Part shown: one piece after another, positions 6,496-13,495 of the stretch
Numbering within the stretch: the first letter of the stretch is position 1
Layout of the letters: the number at the start of each line of letters is the position of its first letter
Assembly (NCBI GenBank): GCA_041670885.1
Contig: JBAXYJ010000040.1
Coordinates: 1 to 16,229 of the forward strand
DNA length: 16,229 nucleotides
Source of the DNA: JAJBWD01 sp041670885
Lineage (GTDB): Bacteria; Bacillota; Clostridia; Clostridiales; Clostridiaceae
Reading direction: 5' to 3'
Notes under the pieces: generated by a model
Database searches by the model: none
What the model was told of the DNA's origin: nothing
The model's input: the letters and a program-made list of their open reading frames with translations, nothing else
Program-made: the position numbers and the translations under genes

Positions 6496-6523
6496 GCTAC
6501 TACCTCACTTTAAAATTTATTCT

Positions 6524-6553
6524 TTTATAGCTTAAGTTCTTTGAGTTTTTGAA
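6524..6553 (-). promoter_or_regulatory. possible promoter of the three-gene set
   Basis: On the minus strand TTCAAA (6553-6548) and TATAAA (6529-6524) are separated by 18 bases, about 30 bases before the binding-protein start. The -35 is poor, so this is tentative. Confidence 0.3.
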
Positions 6554-6566
6554 TTGTATAATTTAT

Positions 6567-6720
6567 TCACATCTTCTCACAATTTATATTAACAGGTACA
6601 GTTTTTCTGTATTTTCCATCATTTTTCGCTTAATCTGAGTCCTGCACCTGCAAGGACGCCAATAACACCTTCTACGGTAACGCCATGAGCAGATAGGTGA
6701 ATGTTTAATTCTTCTGCCAC
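6567..6720 (-). pseudogene. decayed 3' end of a TiaS-like protein
   Basis: The minus strand reads VAEELNIHLSAHGVTVEGV, then IGVLAGAGLRLSEK-stop. A one-base frameshift near 6620 restores NDGKYRKTVPVNIN. Together these match the C-terminal motif I recall for short clostridial relatives of tRNA(Ile2) agmatinylcytidine synthase (HGGTG-GVIGALAGVGLRLSGNDGR). The upstream part is missing, and the frame is joined without a break to an IS200 transposase piece at 6721. It cannot be functional. Confidence 0.5.
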
Positions 6721-6893
6721 ACTTTTATAAGCATTTATGAATTTTCATATTTCAGTATTTGGATTTGCTCTTAATAACAAATGAATATGGTCTTATCATG
6801 ATTCCACTCATCTAAAACAACATTATATTTTGGTACAATATATTCAAATATCTGTTTTAGTCTGTTTGATATTTTATCATCTATAACTTCCAT
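6721..6893 (-). pseudogene. relic of an IS200/IS605 TnpA (Y1 transposase)
   Basis: From the minus strand: MEVIDDKISNRLKQIFEY, IVPKYNVVLDEWNHDK, a one-base deletion at about 6790, then HIHLLLRANPNTEI, an in-frame UGA, and KFINAYKS. This is the N-terminal half of an IS200-type transposase, including the HUH metal motif HIH of 'DHIHLL'. The catalytic tyrosine region is gone. The deletion, the internal stop and the missing C-terminus show that it is dead. Confidence 0.75.
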
Positions 6894-7332
6894 TAGGTTA
6901 AAGTATATTATACATAGTAATCATTTACAATGCTTTTTATGTCATAATAACTTAAAAAATTCACTGATACTTCTAATATTAATCAAAATATTACAATATT
7001 TTACTTTATATTTTGTTTATTTGTGTTATGTTTTATGCTGTTTTGTACGTTTTGTAAAATTTTCTAATACTTCTCTATTCCTTACTAAACTACTATAGAC
7101 CTATGCTAACTGATTCATAGTATTAATCCTCAGCAATAAAAAAACTGTCATCAAAACAGTAAATCATAAACCAATTATTGATAAAACGAATATATGTATA
7201 TTAGATAAATTATTTAAGGTTTTTCCACTTTCTAATTAGTACATTGCTGCAATCACTATTTTTTGCATTCTTTTATTGTTCTGCCGAGCAAAATATTATA
7301 AAACTAAAATAACTGTATTGAAAATCATAAAC
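6894..7332. other. AT-rich intergenic DNA
   Basis: No ORF or RNA gene was found here. A small hairpin ACTGT (7144-7148)/ACAGT (7156-7160) has seven T's after it on the minus strand (complement of 7137-7143) and might be a weak terminator, but no gene on that strand ends nearby. The rest is low-complexity A/T. Confidence 0.35.
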
Positions 7333-7379
7333 AAAAATAGGGAAAATCTTACTTATTAAAATAATTCTTCCCTATTTTT
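7333..7379 (-). terminator. terminator of the Ca2+/H+ antiporter gene
   Basis: A perfect 12-bp stem, AAAAATAGGGAA (7333-7344) with TTCCCTATTTTT (7368-7379), has a 23-base loop and lies about 34 bases after the cax stop codon. On the minus strand the stem ends in TTTTTGTTT. Confidence 0.7.
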
Positions 7380-7412
7380 ATGGATAAATATTCTGCTATA
7401 ACTATTATGGAT

Positions 7413-8456
7413 TTACAATATAAAGAAGGATGATGCTAATATGATATATGCTGCAATAAGCTGAACTCCTTCAAGCCAATTAGATTCACCGTCACTTGCA
7501 ACTCTATTTGCGATTATTACAGAAAATATTAAAGCAGCCAGTTCAAATGCGTTAAACACTATACTCATTGGCGAAAACATAAGACTTAAAAAGATAAGGA
7601 GCGGTGTAACAAATAGTATTATTTGCAAACTGGAACCTAAAGCAATCTCAATAGCTACATTCATCTTATTCTTAATAGCCATCAAAACTGCCGTACTATG
7701 CTCTGCAGCATTTCCTATAACCGGGACTAAAATAATTCCCACAAAAAATTCACTAAGTCCCATTGCCTTAGTCATTGGTTCAACTGTTCCGACAAATATT
7801 TCTGACTCTATCCCAATAAAAACAGTTGAAACAACTAAAATTATAACCGCCCTTTTTAATGACCAAATTGGAGCAGTTTCCTCTGAAGCCTCTGCTGTAT
7901 ACAAATCTTTGTGAGTAAAGAAAGAGAAAATCAAACTTAGTATATATATTAAGAACATTATAACTGCAACTACCACGCTAAGCCCTTCATATCTGGTAGT
8001 CAGCAGATCAGAAGAAACTGTATGTGTAAAAATTGCCGGTATTGTTAATCCTATTACAGCAAATAGAAGCATACTGGATGTAACGCTAATTATCTTTTGA
8101 TTAAAAACTTGAGTTTTATACTTTAATCCACCAACAAACATACTTAAGCCCAGTACCAATAAGATATTGCCAATAACTGAGCCTGCAATTGAAGCTTTAA
8201 CTACATCAAATAATCCCTCTTTCATTGCAAAGAAAGCAATGATCAGCTCTGTTGCATTTCCAAATGTTGCATTAAGGAATCCGCCAATACGATTACCTGT
8301 ATAATGCGATATAGCTTCTGTTGATTCCCCCATCACCCCTGCCAATGGTATAATAGCCAGTGCAGAAAAAACAAAAATCAATGTTTGTGAAAAGTGCAGG
8401 AATTCTGCAATCAAGCTGACAGGAATAAAAACAAGTAAATATCTTAATACTTTCAT
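7413..8456 (-). CDS. cax: Ca2+/H+ antiporter
   Basis: The 347-residue membrane protein has about eleven hydrophobic helices and the two inverted alpha-repeat signatures of the CaCA/CAX family: GNATELIIAFFAMKEG (about 66-81) and GNAAEHSTAVLMAIKNKM (about 248-265). The acidic residues Glu70 and Glu252 are those expected to bind the ion. The helix 5-6 linker (THKDLYTAEASEETAPIWSL, about 181-200) is the acidic cytoplasmic loop between the halves. The length is typical of bacterial ChaA/CaxA proteins. It should expel Ca2+ across the cell membrane in exchange for protons. AAAGGAG lies 8 bases before the ATG. The gene is a single unit with its own promoter (8478-8506) and terminator. Confidence 0.93.
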   Translation of the reverse strand: MKVLRYLLVFIPVSLIAEFLHFSQTLIFVFSALAIIPLAGVMGESTEAISHYTGNRIGGFLNATFGNATELIIAFFAMKEGLFDVVKASIAGSVIGNILLVLGLSMFVGGLKYKTQVFNQKIISVTSSMLLFAVIGLTIPAIFTHTVSSDLLTTRYEGLSVVVAVIMFLIYILSLIFSFFTHKDLYTAEASEETAPIWSLKRAVIILVVSTVFIGIESEIFVGTVEPMTKAMGLSEFFVGIILVPVIGNAAEHSTAVLMAIKNKMNVAIEIALGSSLQIILFVTPLLIFLSLMFSPMSIVFNAFELAALIFSVIIANRVASDGESNWLEGVQLIAAYIILASSFFIL

Positions 8457-8477
8457 TTAAATTTCTCCTTTATTCAT

Positions 8478-8506
8478 TTTATAGTTCACATTTGTGATTT
8501 TTTCAA
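8478..8506 (-). promoter_or_regulatory. cax promoter with an operator-like palindrome in the spacer
   Basis: On the minus strand TTGAAA (8506-8501) and TATAAA (8483-8478) are 17 bases apart, ending 22 bases before the start codon. The spacer holds the inverted repeat TCACA-aa-TGTGA (8486-8497), placed where a bound protein would block RNA polymerase. Confidence 0.6.
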
Positions 8507-8612
8507 ATTAGTTGTTAAATCAGTGAAATAAGAGTCTATGTTTCTTCACCTAAAGAAAATTTTACTATTATTTGGCTTCTATGTCTATTAATAATATCTT
8601 AAATACAATAAA

Positions 8613-8653
8613 AAAATCCAGAAATCTGCTGCACACAGCGATTTCTAGATTTT
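8613..8653. terminator. strong two-way terminator
   Basis: A long hairpin: AATC-c-AGAAATC-t-GCTG (8615-8631), loop CACA, then CAGC-GATTTCT-a-GATT (8636-8651). On the minus strand it is followed by seven T's, so it ends the padR/permease transcript; TTTATAATG follows on the plus strand. Confidence 0.75.
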
Positions 8654-8706
8654 ATAATGTTAAAGCATCTAAGTATAATAGTAATTTATCCAACATTATG
8701 ATGTTG

Positions 8707-8841
8707 TTAATTTCTTATACCTGTTAAAATCTGTTTAAATGCATTATTTATCTCCTTGTATCCGGTACAACACAAAGGCCAATGTTCTATTATATGCTGA
8801 TTTGCATCAGGGTAAATATTAACATCTTTCCATAATTCAAA
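8707..8841 (-). pseudogene. coding relic in frame after the permease stop codon
   Basis: Directly after the TAA of the membrane-protein gene (8844-8842) the same frame stays open for 44 codons: FELWKDVNIYPDANQHIIEH, WPLCCTGYKEINNAFKQ, ILTGIRN, stop. It reads as real protein, ending in an amphipathic helix. The 'DVNIYPDANQHIIEHW' segment resembles the strand-loop-His end of an alpha/beta hydrolase, though this is a weak match. It has no start or ribosome site. It is best seen as the tail of a deleted gene, or an extension of the permease cut off by a new stop. Confidence 0.45.
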
Positions 8842-10197
8842 TTAACAAAACCCAAAAATTATAGGAAACAAAAATGCAACAACTGCCATCCAAATTGCAT
8901 AAACATATAGATAAGCCGTCTGCCATTTTTCGATTTTAATAAAATCAATCTTTTTTACAAAGTAACAAAGATATAACCATGCAAGTCCTATAAGATTGAT
9001 TAACAATGTTAAATTTTCACCCAGGGCTGCAATTTTATTCGGAGTGATTCCAAAGGCCGACAATCTGAAAAGTATTGCAGATAGTGCAATGCTATCGATA
9101 ATAAGGGCGGTTAGAATCAATGCAAGATTCATAAAATCATAAAAACTTGCTTTATCATGCATATCCCTGGCTGAGATTACATATAAAACCAGTCCAAGCA
9201 CCAATACAAGCATTAAATCAAATCCAATTAAGAAATCTCTTTCGATGAAAGGGCTCTTTCCCATTACTATCACGGATACTATAAAAGCACACATAGTTAA
9301 TAAAAAAAGAGGACTGAATATTTTCGCTAAGATTGGAGCAAAGTTTTCTACTACACTTTTTTTAAATTCCACTAAATACACTGTAATCATGGCAGCAGCA
9401 CAACCACCATAAACAATCAGGTAATTTGTAATAAACCAGCCCATGTCAATTTGAATTGCACTAAATATCATTTCTGTAAACATTGCAAGTACCATAATCC
9501 CGCAAAATATCAAAACGCCATAGATTACTGACTCGCCGGTAAAACGAATAAAATCCATTCTGCTTCTGCAGTTTCTCCATTTCTCGCCCATATATGCAGC
9601 ACCTGTTATTAGCCATAAAAAAATAGGAACATGAATACCGGTTAATATTTCAGTGTTTTTAGGATTATAGGACGGATAAATATTAATCACTATTGCAGTA
9701 AAACAAAAAATTCCCAAAATAGATGCAATCATTTTCCATCGTAATTTATTTTTAATTATGAAGAAAGCTGATATAAAGGGTAAAATAAACAAAGCTAAAT
9801 TTTTAAAATAAAACAATTCAGCTGCTTGATCATTAAGATGAATGCCAAAAATTTCAGGTATTTTTACTAATGTGCCGGCAAGCAGAGAGAAAATAACTAC
9901 TAATATGATATTTCTCCTGTTTTGATACCCTGAATTAGAATCAACTGGGTCTAACAATAAATGCTTCCATAGGTTTTCTGAGCTTACCTTGGAATACTCC
10001 TTTGAAATCAAGTTCACATTTCCTAACCGTTTCACACTGATTAAAAAGGCTTCATCTTCTGTAAGTCCGTTTTTAATCAAATCCTCCATTTCATCACGGA
10101 GATGATTTTCCAATTCAAGGATATCTGTATCCTTAAGATTTCCTCCTGCTCGTAAATGATCGCTCCAGGAACGGATATTTAGCTCTAAGTCAAACAT
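8842..10197 (-). CDS. permease-prefix-domain membrane protein, PadR partner
   Basis: The 451-residue protein begins with a cytoplasmic helical domain (about 1-70, with ELENHLRDEMEDLIKNGL and EDEAFLISVKRLGN). This is the 'permease prefix domain 1' typically found in genes next to padR regulators. From about residue 95 there are roughly ten to eleven hydrophobic helices with short loops and no nucleotide-binding or catalytic motif, resembling DUF4153-type proteins. AAGGAGGTA lies 5 bases before the ATG, and the padR stop is 11 bases upstream, so the two genes form one operon. Such proteins are thought to act in membrane stress responses or as regulator partners; the function is not established. 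In the same frame a coding relic follows the stop (8707-8841), so the original protein might have been longer. Confidence 0.7.
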   Translation of the reverse strand: MFDLELNIRSWSDHLRAGGNLKDTDILELENHLRDEMEDLIKNGLTEDEAFLISVKRLGNVNLISKEYSKVSSENLWKHLLLDPVDSNSGYQNRRNIILVVIFSLLAGTLVKIPEIFGIHLNDQAAELFYFKNLALFILPFISAFFIIKNKLRWKMIASILGIFCFTAIVINIYPSYNPKNTEILTGIHVPIFLWLITGAAYMGEKWRNCRSRMDFIRFTGESVIYGVLIFCGIMVLAMFTEMIFSAIQIDMGWFITNYLIVYGGCAAAMITVYLVEFKKSVVENFAPILAKIFSPLFLLTMCAFIVSVIVMGKSPFIERDFLIGFDLMLVLVLGLVLYVISARDMHDKASFYDFMNLALILTALIIDSIALSAILFRLSAFGITPNKIAALGENLTLLINLIGLAWLYLCYFVKKIDFIKIEKWQTAYLYVYAIWMAVVAFLFPIIFGFC

Positions 10198-10208
10198 GCT
10201 GTACCTCC

Positions 10209-10547
10209 TTATTTTTCATTTTCATTTACCCAAGTTTTGGAGAGAGCAGAATTAACCATCTCCCATTGTTTTTTTTGCAATTCCAGCTCTTTAAGTCCTG
10301 CCTCTTTTATGCAGTAATATTTTCGCTTGCGCCCAGATTCTGCGCCTTTCCAGTATGATTCAATCAGTTGCTGCTGCTCAAGACGATGTAATACAGGATA
10401 CAACATTCCTTCTGTCCAAATCAGTTCATTTCCGGACATCTCTTTTACATTTTTGATAATGGCATAACCATAACTGTCATTCTCTTTTAAAATAGCTAAG
10501 ATTAAAGGGGTTGCAGAGGCAGCAATCAAATCCTTCGATACATTCAT
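10209..10547 (-). CDS. PadR-family transcriptional repressor
   Basis: The 112-residue protein has the PadR winged helix from about residue 10 to 85: PLILAILKENDSYGYAIIKNV, the recognition region WTEGMLYPVLHRLEQQQLIE, and the wing ESGRKRKYYCI. A short C-terminal helix (EAGLKELELQKKQWEMVNSA) serves for dimer formation, as in the small PadR-s2 subgroup. TAGGAGAG lies about 7 bases before the ATG. The large symmetric palindrome at 10564-10608 overlaps the promoter, which indicates that it represses its own operon. The inducer is unknown; members of the family respond to phenolic acids, drugs or cell-wall antibiotics. Confidence 0.92.
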   Translation of the reverse strand: MNVSKDLIAASATPLILAILKENDSYGYAIIKNVKEMSGNELIWTEGMLYPVLHRLEQQQLIESYWKGAESGRKRKYYCIKEAGLKELELQKKQWEMVNSALSKTWVNENEK

Positions 10548-10563
10548 AACTCTCTCCTATATA

Positions 10564-10608
10564 CCTAGTACTTCTATGTATATAATAATTATACATAGAT
10601 CTTCTAGG
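10564..10608. promoter_or_regulatory. symmetric 45-bp operator upstream of padR
   Basis: The sequence has the form CCTAG-N5-CTATGTATA-N7-TATACATAG-N5-CTAGG, with both half-sites at identical distance from the centre at 10586. The inner ATGTATA/TATACAT arms match the known PadR preference for ATGT...ACAT. It covers the -10 box of the padR promoter. Confidence 0.75.
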
Positions 10609-10617
10609 CATTGTCAA
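10588..10617 (-). promoter_or_regulatory. consensus promoter of the padR operon
   Basis: On the minus strand TTGACA (10617-10612) and TATAAT (10593-10588) are both perfect consensus, separated by 18 bases. The -10 lies inside the palindrome at 10564-10608. The start codon is about 40 bases downstream. Confidence 0.8.
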
Positions 10618-10632
10618 TAATTACTTATAAAA

Positions 10633-10692
10633 ATAAGCACCCAAGAGGTGCTTCTATAAAATGTATGGCACAAGGAATACATTTTATGATTG
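10633..10692 (-). repeat. 60-bp two-hairpin repeat, copy A, also a terminator
   Basis: The copy has two perfect stems. AAGCACC (10635-10641)/GGTGCTT (10647-10653) is followed on the minus strand by ATTTTTAT, a classic terminator. ATAAAATGTAT (10656-10666)/ATACATTTTAT (10677-10687) is an 11-bp stem. It matches copy B (14689-14748) at 51 of 60 positions without gaps, in the same orientation. It begins 32 bases after the stop codon of the ABC-2 permease at 10724. Confidence 0.75.
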
Positions 10693-10723
10693 CTAACAGT
10701 TTTACTGCTCCTTAAAAATTTTA

Positions 10724-11542
10724 TTAAAACATAGCTATATTTCCTGTTTTCCTTGCATACTTTTCAGCTTTGACTAATAGATACTTGCTTAATATAGATA
10801 GAAGAATGCAAAATAATATTAATACTAAAAGCTCCGATTTTATATTAAGTATAGTTGCTCCATTCATAAAAATTTTCCTAATGATAATTAAAGACCAGGT
10901 AAGGGGAAAAATACCTCCTATAAGCTTGCCCCAAAATGGAAAAGCCTGATAGGGAATTTTTGCCCCTCCGAATATTTCCATAGGGGCCTGAAACACTTCA
11001 AATAGTAATCCACTATCCCGGGTAAACATGAAAAGTGTATTCAAAAAAACTCCCCAGCATATTGCAGGTATTGTAAGACATAATATTGCTACAGGCAGCA
11101 TATAAATTTTAAGTTTCAAATCCGTAAAGAATATCAATGCACCTGCGCAAAAAACCGTGAACATCCATGCACTTACTAAAAGAGATGATAACGCATTTCC
11201 AAGCATTATGCCTATTCTGCTGGCAGGAGTAATATAAATAAGTTCTAAGGTTCCTGAAACCCTCTCATAGGAAAATCTCCAGGCAGACTGAATAAAACTT
11301 CCAAAAAACATATACCCCATATATCCAAATATTACAAATGCAAAGACCTTGTCCTTACCAACCAAAGCAGAAATTACATTGGAAGCCTTAGAATTTTCAA
11401 AAGGCTTATAAGAGTAATATGAAGCAAAAAGCTGAAGTATCGGCCAAAATAACATGGAGTAGTATACCATTCTAGAATGATAATTTGACTTATACTGTTT
11501 TACAGCCTCTGCTAAAATGCTGTTAAACACTTTACCTGCCAT
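10724..11542 (-). CDS. ABC-2 type permease, third gene of exporter operon
   Basis: The 272-residue protein has six predicted helices in the ABC-2 layout. Between the second and third lies the family signature, here SGTLELIYITPASRIGIMLG (about 89-108), the cytoplasmic coupling region after YERV. A further membrane-embedded stretch is near 168-215. The ATPase gene ends 1 base upstream, and the GAGGTGAG ribosome site lies inside its last codons, so translation is coupled. With its partner at 12534 it would form a hetero-dimeric pore. The substrate is unknown; this layout occurs in drug, lipid and polysaccharide exporters. The transcript ends in the repeat at 10633-10692. Confidence 0.85.
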   Translation of the reverse strand: MAGKVFNSILAEAVKQYKSNYHSRMVYYSMLFWPILQLFASYYSYKPFENSKASNVISALVGKDKVFAFVIFGYMGYMFFGSFIQSAWRFSYERVSGTLELIYITPASRIGIMLGNALSSLLVSAWMFTVFCAGALIFFTDLKLKIYMLPVAILCLTIPAICWGVFLNTLFMFTRDSGLLFEVFQAPMEIFGGAKIPYQAFPFWGKLIGGIFPLTWSLIIIRKIFMNGATILNIKSELLVLILFCILLSILSKYLLVKAEKYARKTGNIAMF

Positions 11543-11543
11543 T

Positions 11544-12521
11544 TTAACTCACCTCTAATAATTTTATAATTGCATCTTCAAGATTTGGTTCCTGAACCTT
11601 AAAGCTTAAAACTTTAGCATTAGCTGACAGTAAGGTTATAAGTTCACTTTGTATATCCTTATTAGAGGATATTTCAATATCATATGCATTATCAAAATTG
11701 TCTATTTTGTATTCAGATGAAACAGATTTAATAAAGTCATCTAAATTATTTTTTAATTTATCCGAAAAGCTTTCAAGTCTTATAATATATTTATTAGTGT
11801 TTTTAGCAGCTATACTGATCACATCTCTTGGAGAACCTTCCATTACCTTTCTTCCCTTATCAATTATATATACATAATCACAAAGCTCTTCAATTTCATT
11901 CATATAGTGAGAAGTTAGAAGAATCCCCTTACCATTTTCTCTTGCCAGCTTCTTTGTATATTTTCGTACTTCTCTTGCAATAGGTGCATCTAATCCTAAG
12001 GTTGGTTCATCCATAAATATATATTTAGGATCATTAATAAGGCCTCTTGCAATCTGTAATCTTTGCTTCATCCCTTTTGAATACTGTTCAACAGGTACAT
12101 TCATCTTTTCTGTAAGTCCGACAAAACTCAAAAGTTCATCTATTCTATTTTTCAATAACTTTTTAGGAAGGTTATATAATTTGCCGAAATATTCCAGATT
12201 TTCTTTTGCTGTTAATCTCCAATATATCATTCTTTCTCCACCGGCAATCATATTTATAATTTTTTTAATTTCAAATGCATTCTTTATTAAGTCCATGCCA
12301 TCAATATCACCTTTGCCGCCATCAGGTTCTATTAATGTAGAAAGCATTTTTATAGTTGTAGTCTTTCCGGCTCCGTTAAGGCCAAGAAGTCCTACAATTT
12401 CTCCTGGTTTAATCTGCATATCTATGCCTTTAACAGCTTCATTTATTTGCTGTTCTCTTTTGAAAATACCCTTTTTAACATTAATTTTATAATTTTTCTT
12501 TAATCCTTCTACAGTAATCAT
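11544..12521 (-). CDS. ABC-2 exporter ATPase
   Basis: The 325-residue ATPase has Walker A GLNGAGKT (47-54), signature YSKGM (147-151) in place of LSGGQ, Walker B YIFMDEP (167-173), D-loop GLDAP and H-loop Ser-His205. YSKGM and the 'GGERMIYWRLTAKENLEYF' insert (94-112) place it with the CcmA/NodI/DrrA-type ATPases of ABC-2 exporters. A C-terminal domain (about 225-325) ends in PNLEDAIIKLL, the typical closing motif of that group. Its ribosome site is an unusual GGGGGT, 7 bases before the ATG and overlapping the end of the upstream permease gene. It energises the two flanking permeases. Confidence 0.93.
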   Translation of the reverse strand: MITVEGLKKNYKINVKKGIFKREQQINEAVKGIDMQIKPGEIVGLLGLNGAGKTTTIKMLSTLIEPDGGKGDIDGMDLIKNAFEIKKIINMIAGGERMIYWRLTAKENLEYFGKLYNLPKKLLKNRIDELLSFVGLTEKMNVPVEQYSKGMKQRLQIARGLINDPKYIFMDEPTLGLDAPIAREVRKYTKKLARENGKGILLTSHYMNEIEELCDYVYIIDKGRKVMEGSPRDVISIAAKNTNKYIIRLESFSDKLKNNLDDFIKSVSSEYKIDNFDNAYDIEISSNKDIQSELITLLSANAKVLSFKVQEPNLEDAIIKLLEVS

Positions 12522-12533
12522 CTTAATTACCCC

Positions 12534-13340
12534 CTATATAAATTGTCTTTCCGGTACTTTTTTTATTATTATTTTTAAAAGTAAAATTCCTATAATGCAA
12601 TAGCACACCCCTTGAAGCAATAGTATGATAAAATCCTGTCTTTGATTAAATATACTCATACCGGATAATACGCTGTTTCTCATAATTTTCAGTGAATAGG
12701 TAACTGGAATTAAGTTAGATATATTTTGAGCCCATTTAGGCAAATATTGTATGGGAAAAGCTATTCCACAAAGAAGATTAATAATAGCAAATACTGTATT
12801 TTGACTTATATAGGTATCCCTTAAATAAACCATAACCCCGCATAATATAACAGACATCCCAAAGAATGATAACAAAGATATTATTATACACACTAAAGCA
12901 GATGTTATGTTCACCGATTGAAATTTCAGTCCAAAAGGTAAACTGATAATTAAGGCTACAAATACTTCCATAGTAGTTGTAATTATTTGTTCCAGCATAT
13001 TGCCGCACAAATAACCTATATGATTCAAAGGAGCTATAAGCAAACTGTCTATAGTGCCTTCACGCATCTCAGTTATAAAACTACGGCTCACATTCAGGAA
13101 TGTTCTTACAACAAACATATAGATTAGACTTCCAAGTATTACGTATGACATGTAGTCACTGGTATTGCTGTAAGCAATAAAATCTGCAGATACATTTTTC
13201 TCAAATACTATGCTGTACACAAAAAACGAACCCATTACAATAAAAAAGCAGGTAGTGATATTACCCATAAAAAATCCTATTGGGTATGCCCTTATTTGAG
13301 AAATAAAATTTCTTTTCATCGTCGCTAATACACTATTCAT
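12534..13340 (-). CDS. ABC-2 type permease, first gene of exporter operon
   Basis: The 268-residue protein has six predicted helices and the ABC-2 cytoplasmic signature EMREGTIDSLLIAPLNHIGY (about 91-110). It ends in a basic tail (IIIKKVPERQFI). It differs enough from the 10724 permease to suggest a hetero-dimer. The ribosome site is GGGGGG before TTAATA-ATG, similar to the G-run in front of the ATPase gene and unlike the AGGAGG sites elsewhere in the window. A promoter at 13399-13427 and a palindrome at 13358-13389 lie directly upstream. Confidence 0.87.
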   Translation of the reverse strand: MNSVLATMKRNFISQIRAYPIGFFMGNITTCFFIVMGSFFVYSIVFEKNVSADFIAYSNTSDYMSYVILGSLIYMFVVRTFLNVSRSFITEMREGTIDSLLIAPLNHIGYLCGNMLEQIITTTMEVFVALIISLPFGLKFQSVNITSALVCIIISLLSFFGMSVILCGVMVYLRDTYISQNTVFAIINLLCGIAFPIQYLPKWAQNISNLIPVTYSLKIMRNSVLSGMSIFNQRQDFIILLLQGVCYCIIGILLLKIIIKKVPERQFI

Positions 13341-13357
13341 TATTAACCCCCCAAAGT

Positions 13358-13389
13358 ATAATTACTTAATTGCGTAATCGTGTAATTAT
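13358..13389. promoter_or_regulatory. operator-like palindrome upstream of the ABC-2 operon
   Basis: Perfect outer arms ATAATTAC (13358-13365) and GTAATTAT (13382-13389) flank a centre with ATT/AAT symmetry around 13373/13374. It lies immediately downstream of the -10 box, at the expected transcription start. This is a usual place for ArsR-type repressors, and an ArsR-type gene lies just upstream. Confidence 0.6.
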
Positions 13390-13398
13390 CATAATATA

Positions 13399-13427
13399 AT
13401 ATTAATATGTTTTGCAATTATTGTCAA
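13399..13427 (-). promoter_or_regulatory. promoter of the ABC-2 operon
   Basis: On the minus strand TTGACA (13427-13422, perfect) and TAATAT (13404-13399) are 17 bases apart. Because a terminator for the upstream regulator lies at 13462-13493, the operon needs this promoter of its own. Confidence 0.7.
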
Positions 13428-13461
13428 TTAAAAAGTATCTGCCATTTTGAAAGTAAAATAA

Positions 13462-13493
13462 AAAAAGCGAGATATATTTATAATTTATATCTC
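13462..13493 (-). terminator. terminator of the ArsR-type regulator gene
   Basis: GAGATATA (13469-13476) pairs with TATATCTC (13486-13493). On the minus strand it is followed by GC and a run of T's (complement of 13461-13466). It starts 3 bases after the regulator stop codon. Confidence 0.7.
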
Positions 13494-13495
13494 AC

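Noticed and set aside
12778..13008. A 76-residue minus-strand frame inside the first ABC-2 permease
   Set aside because: It overlaps the permease in another frame, is rich in Tyr and Asn, and has no ribosome site.
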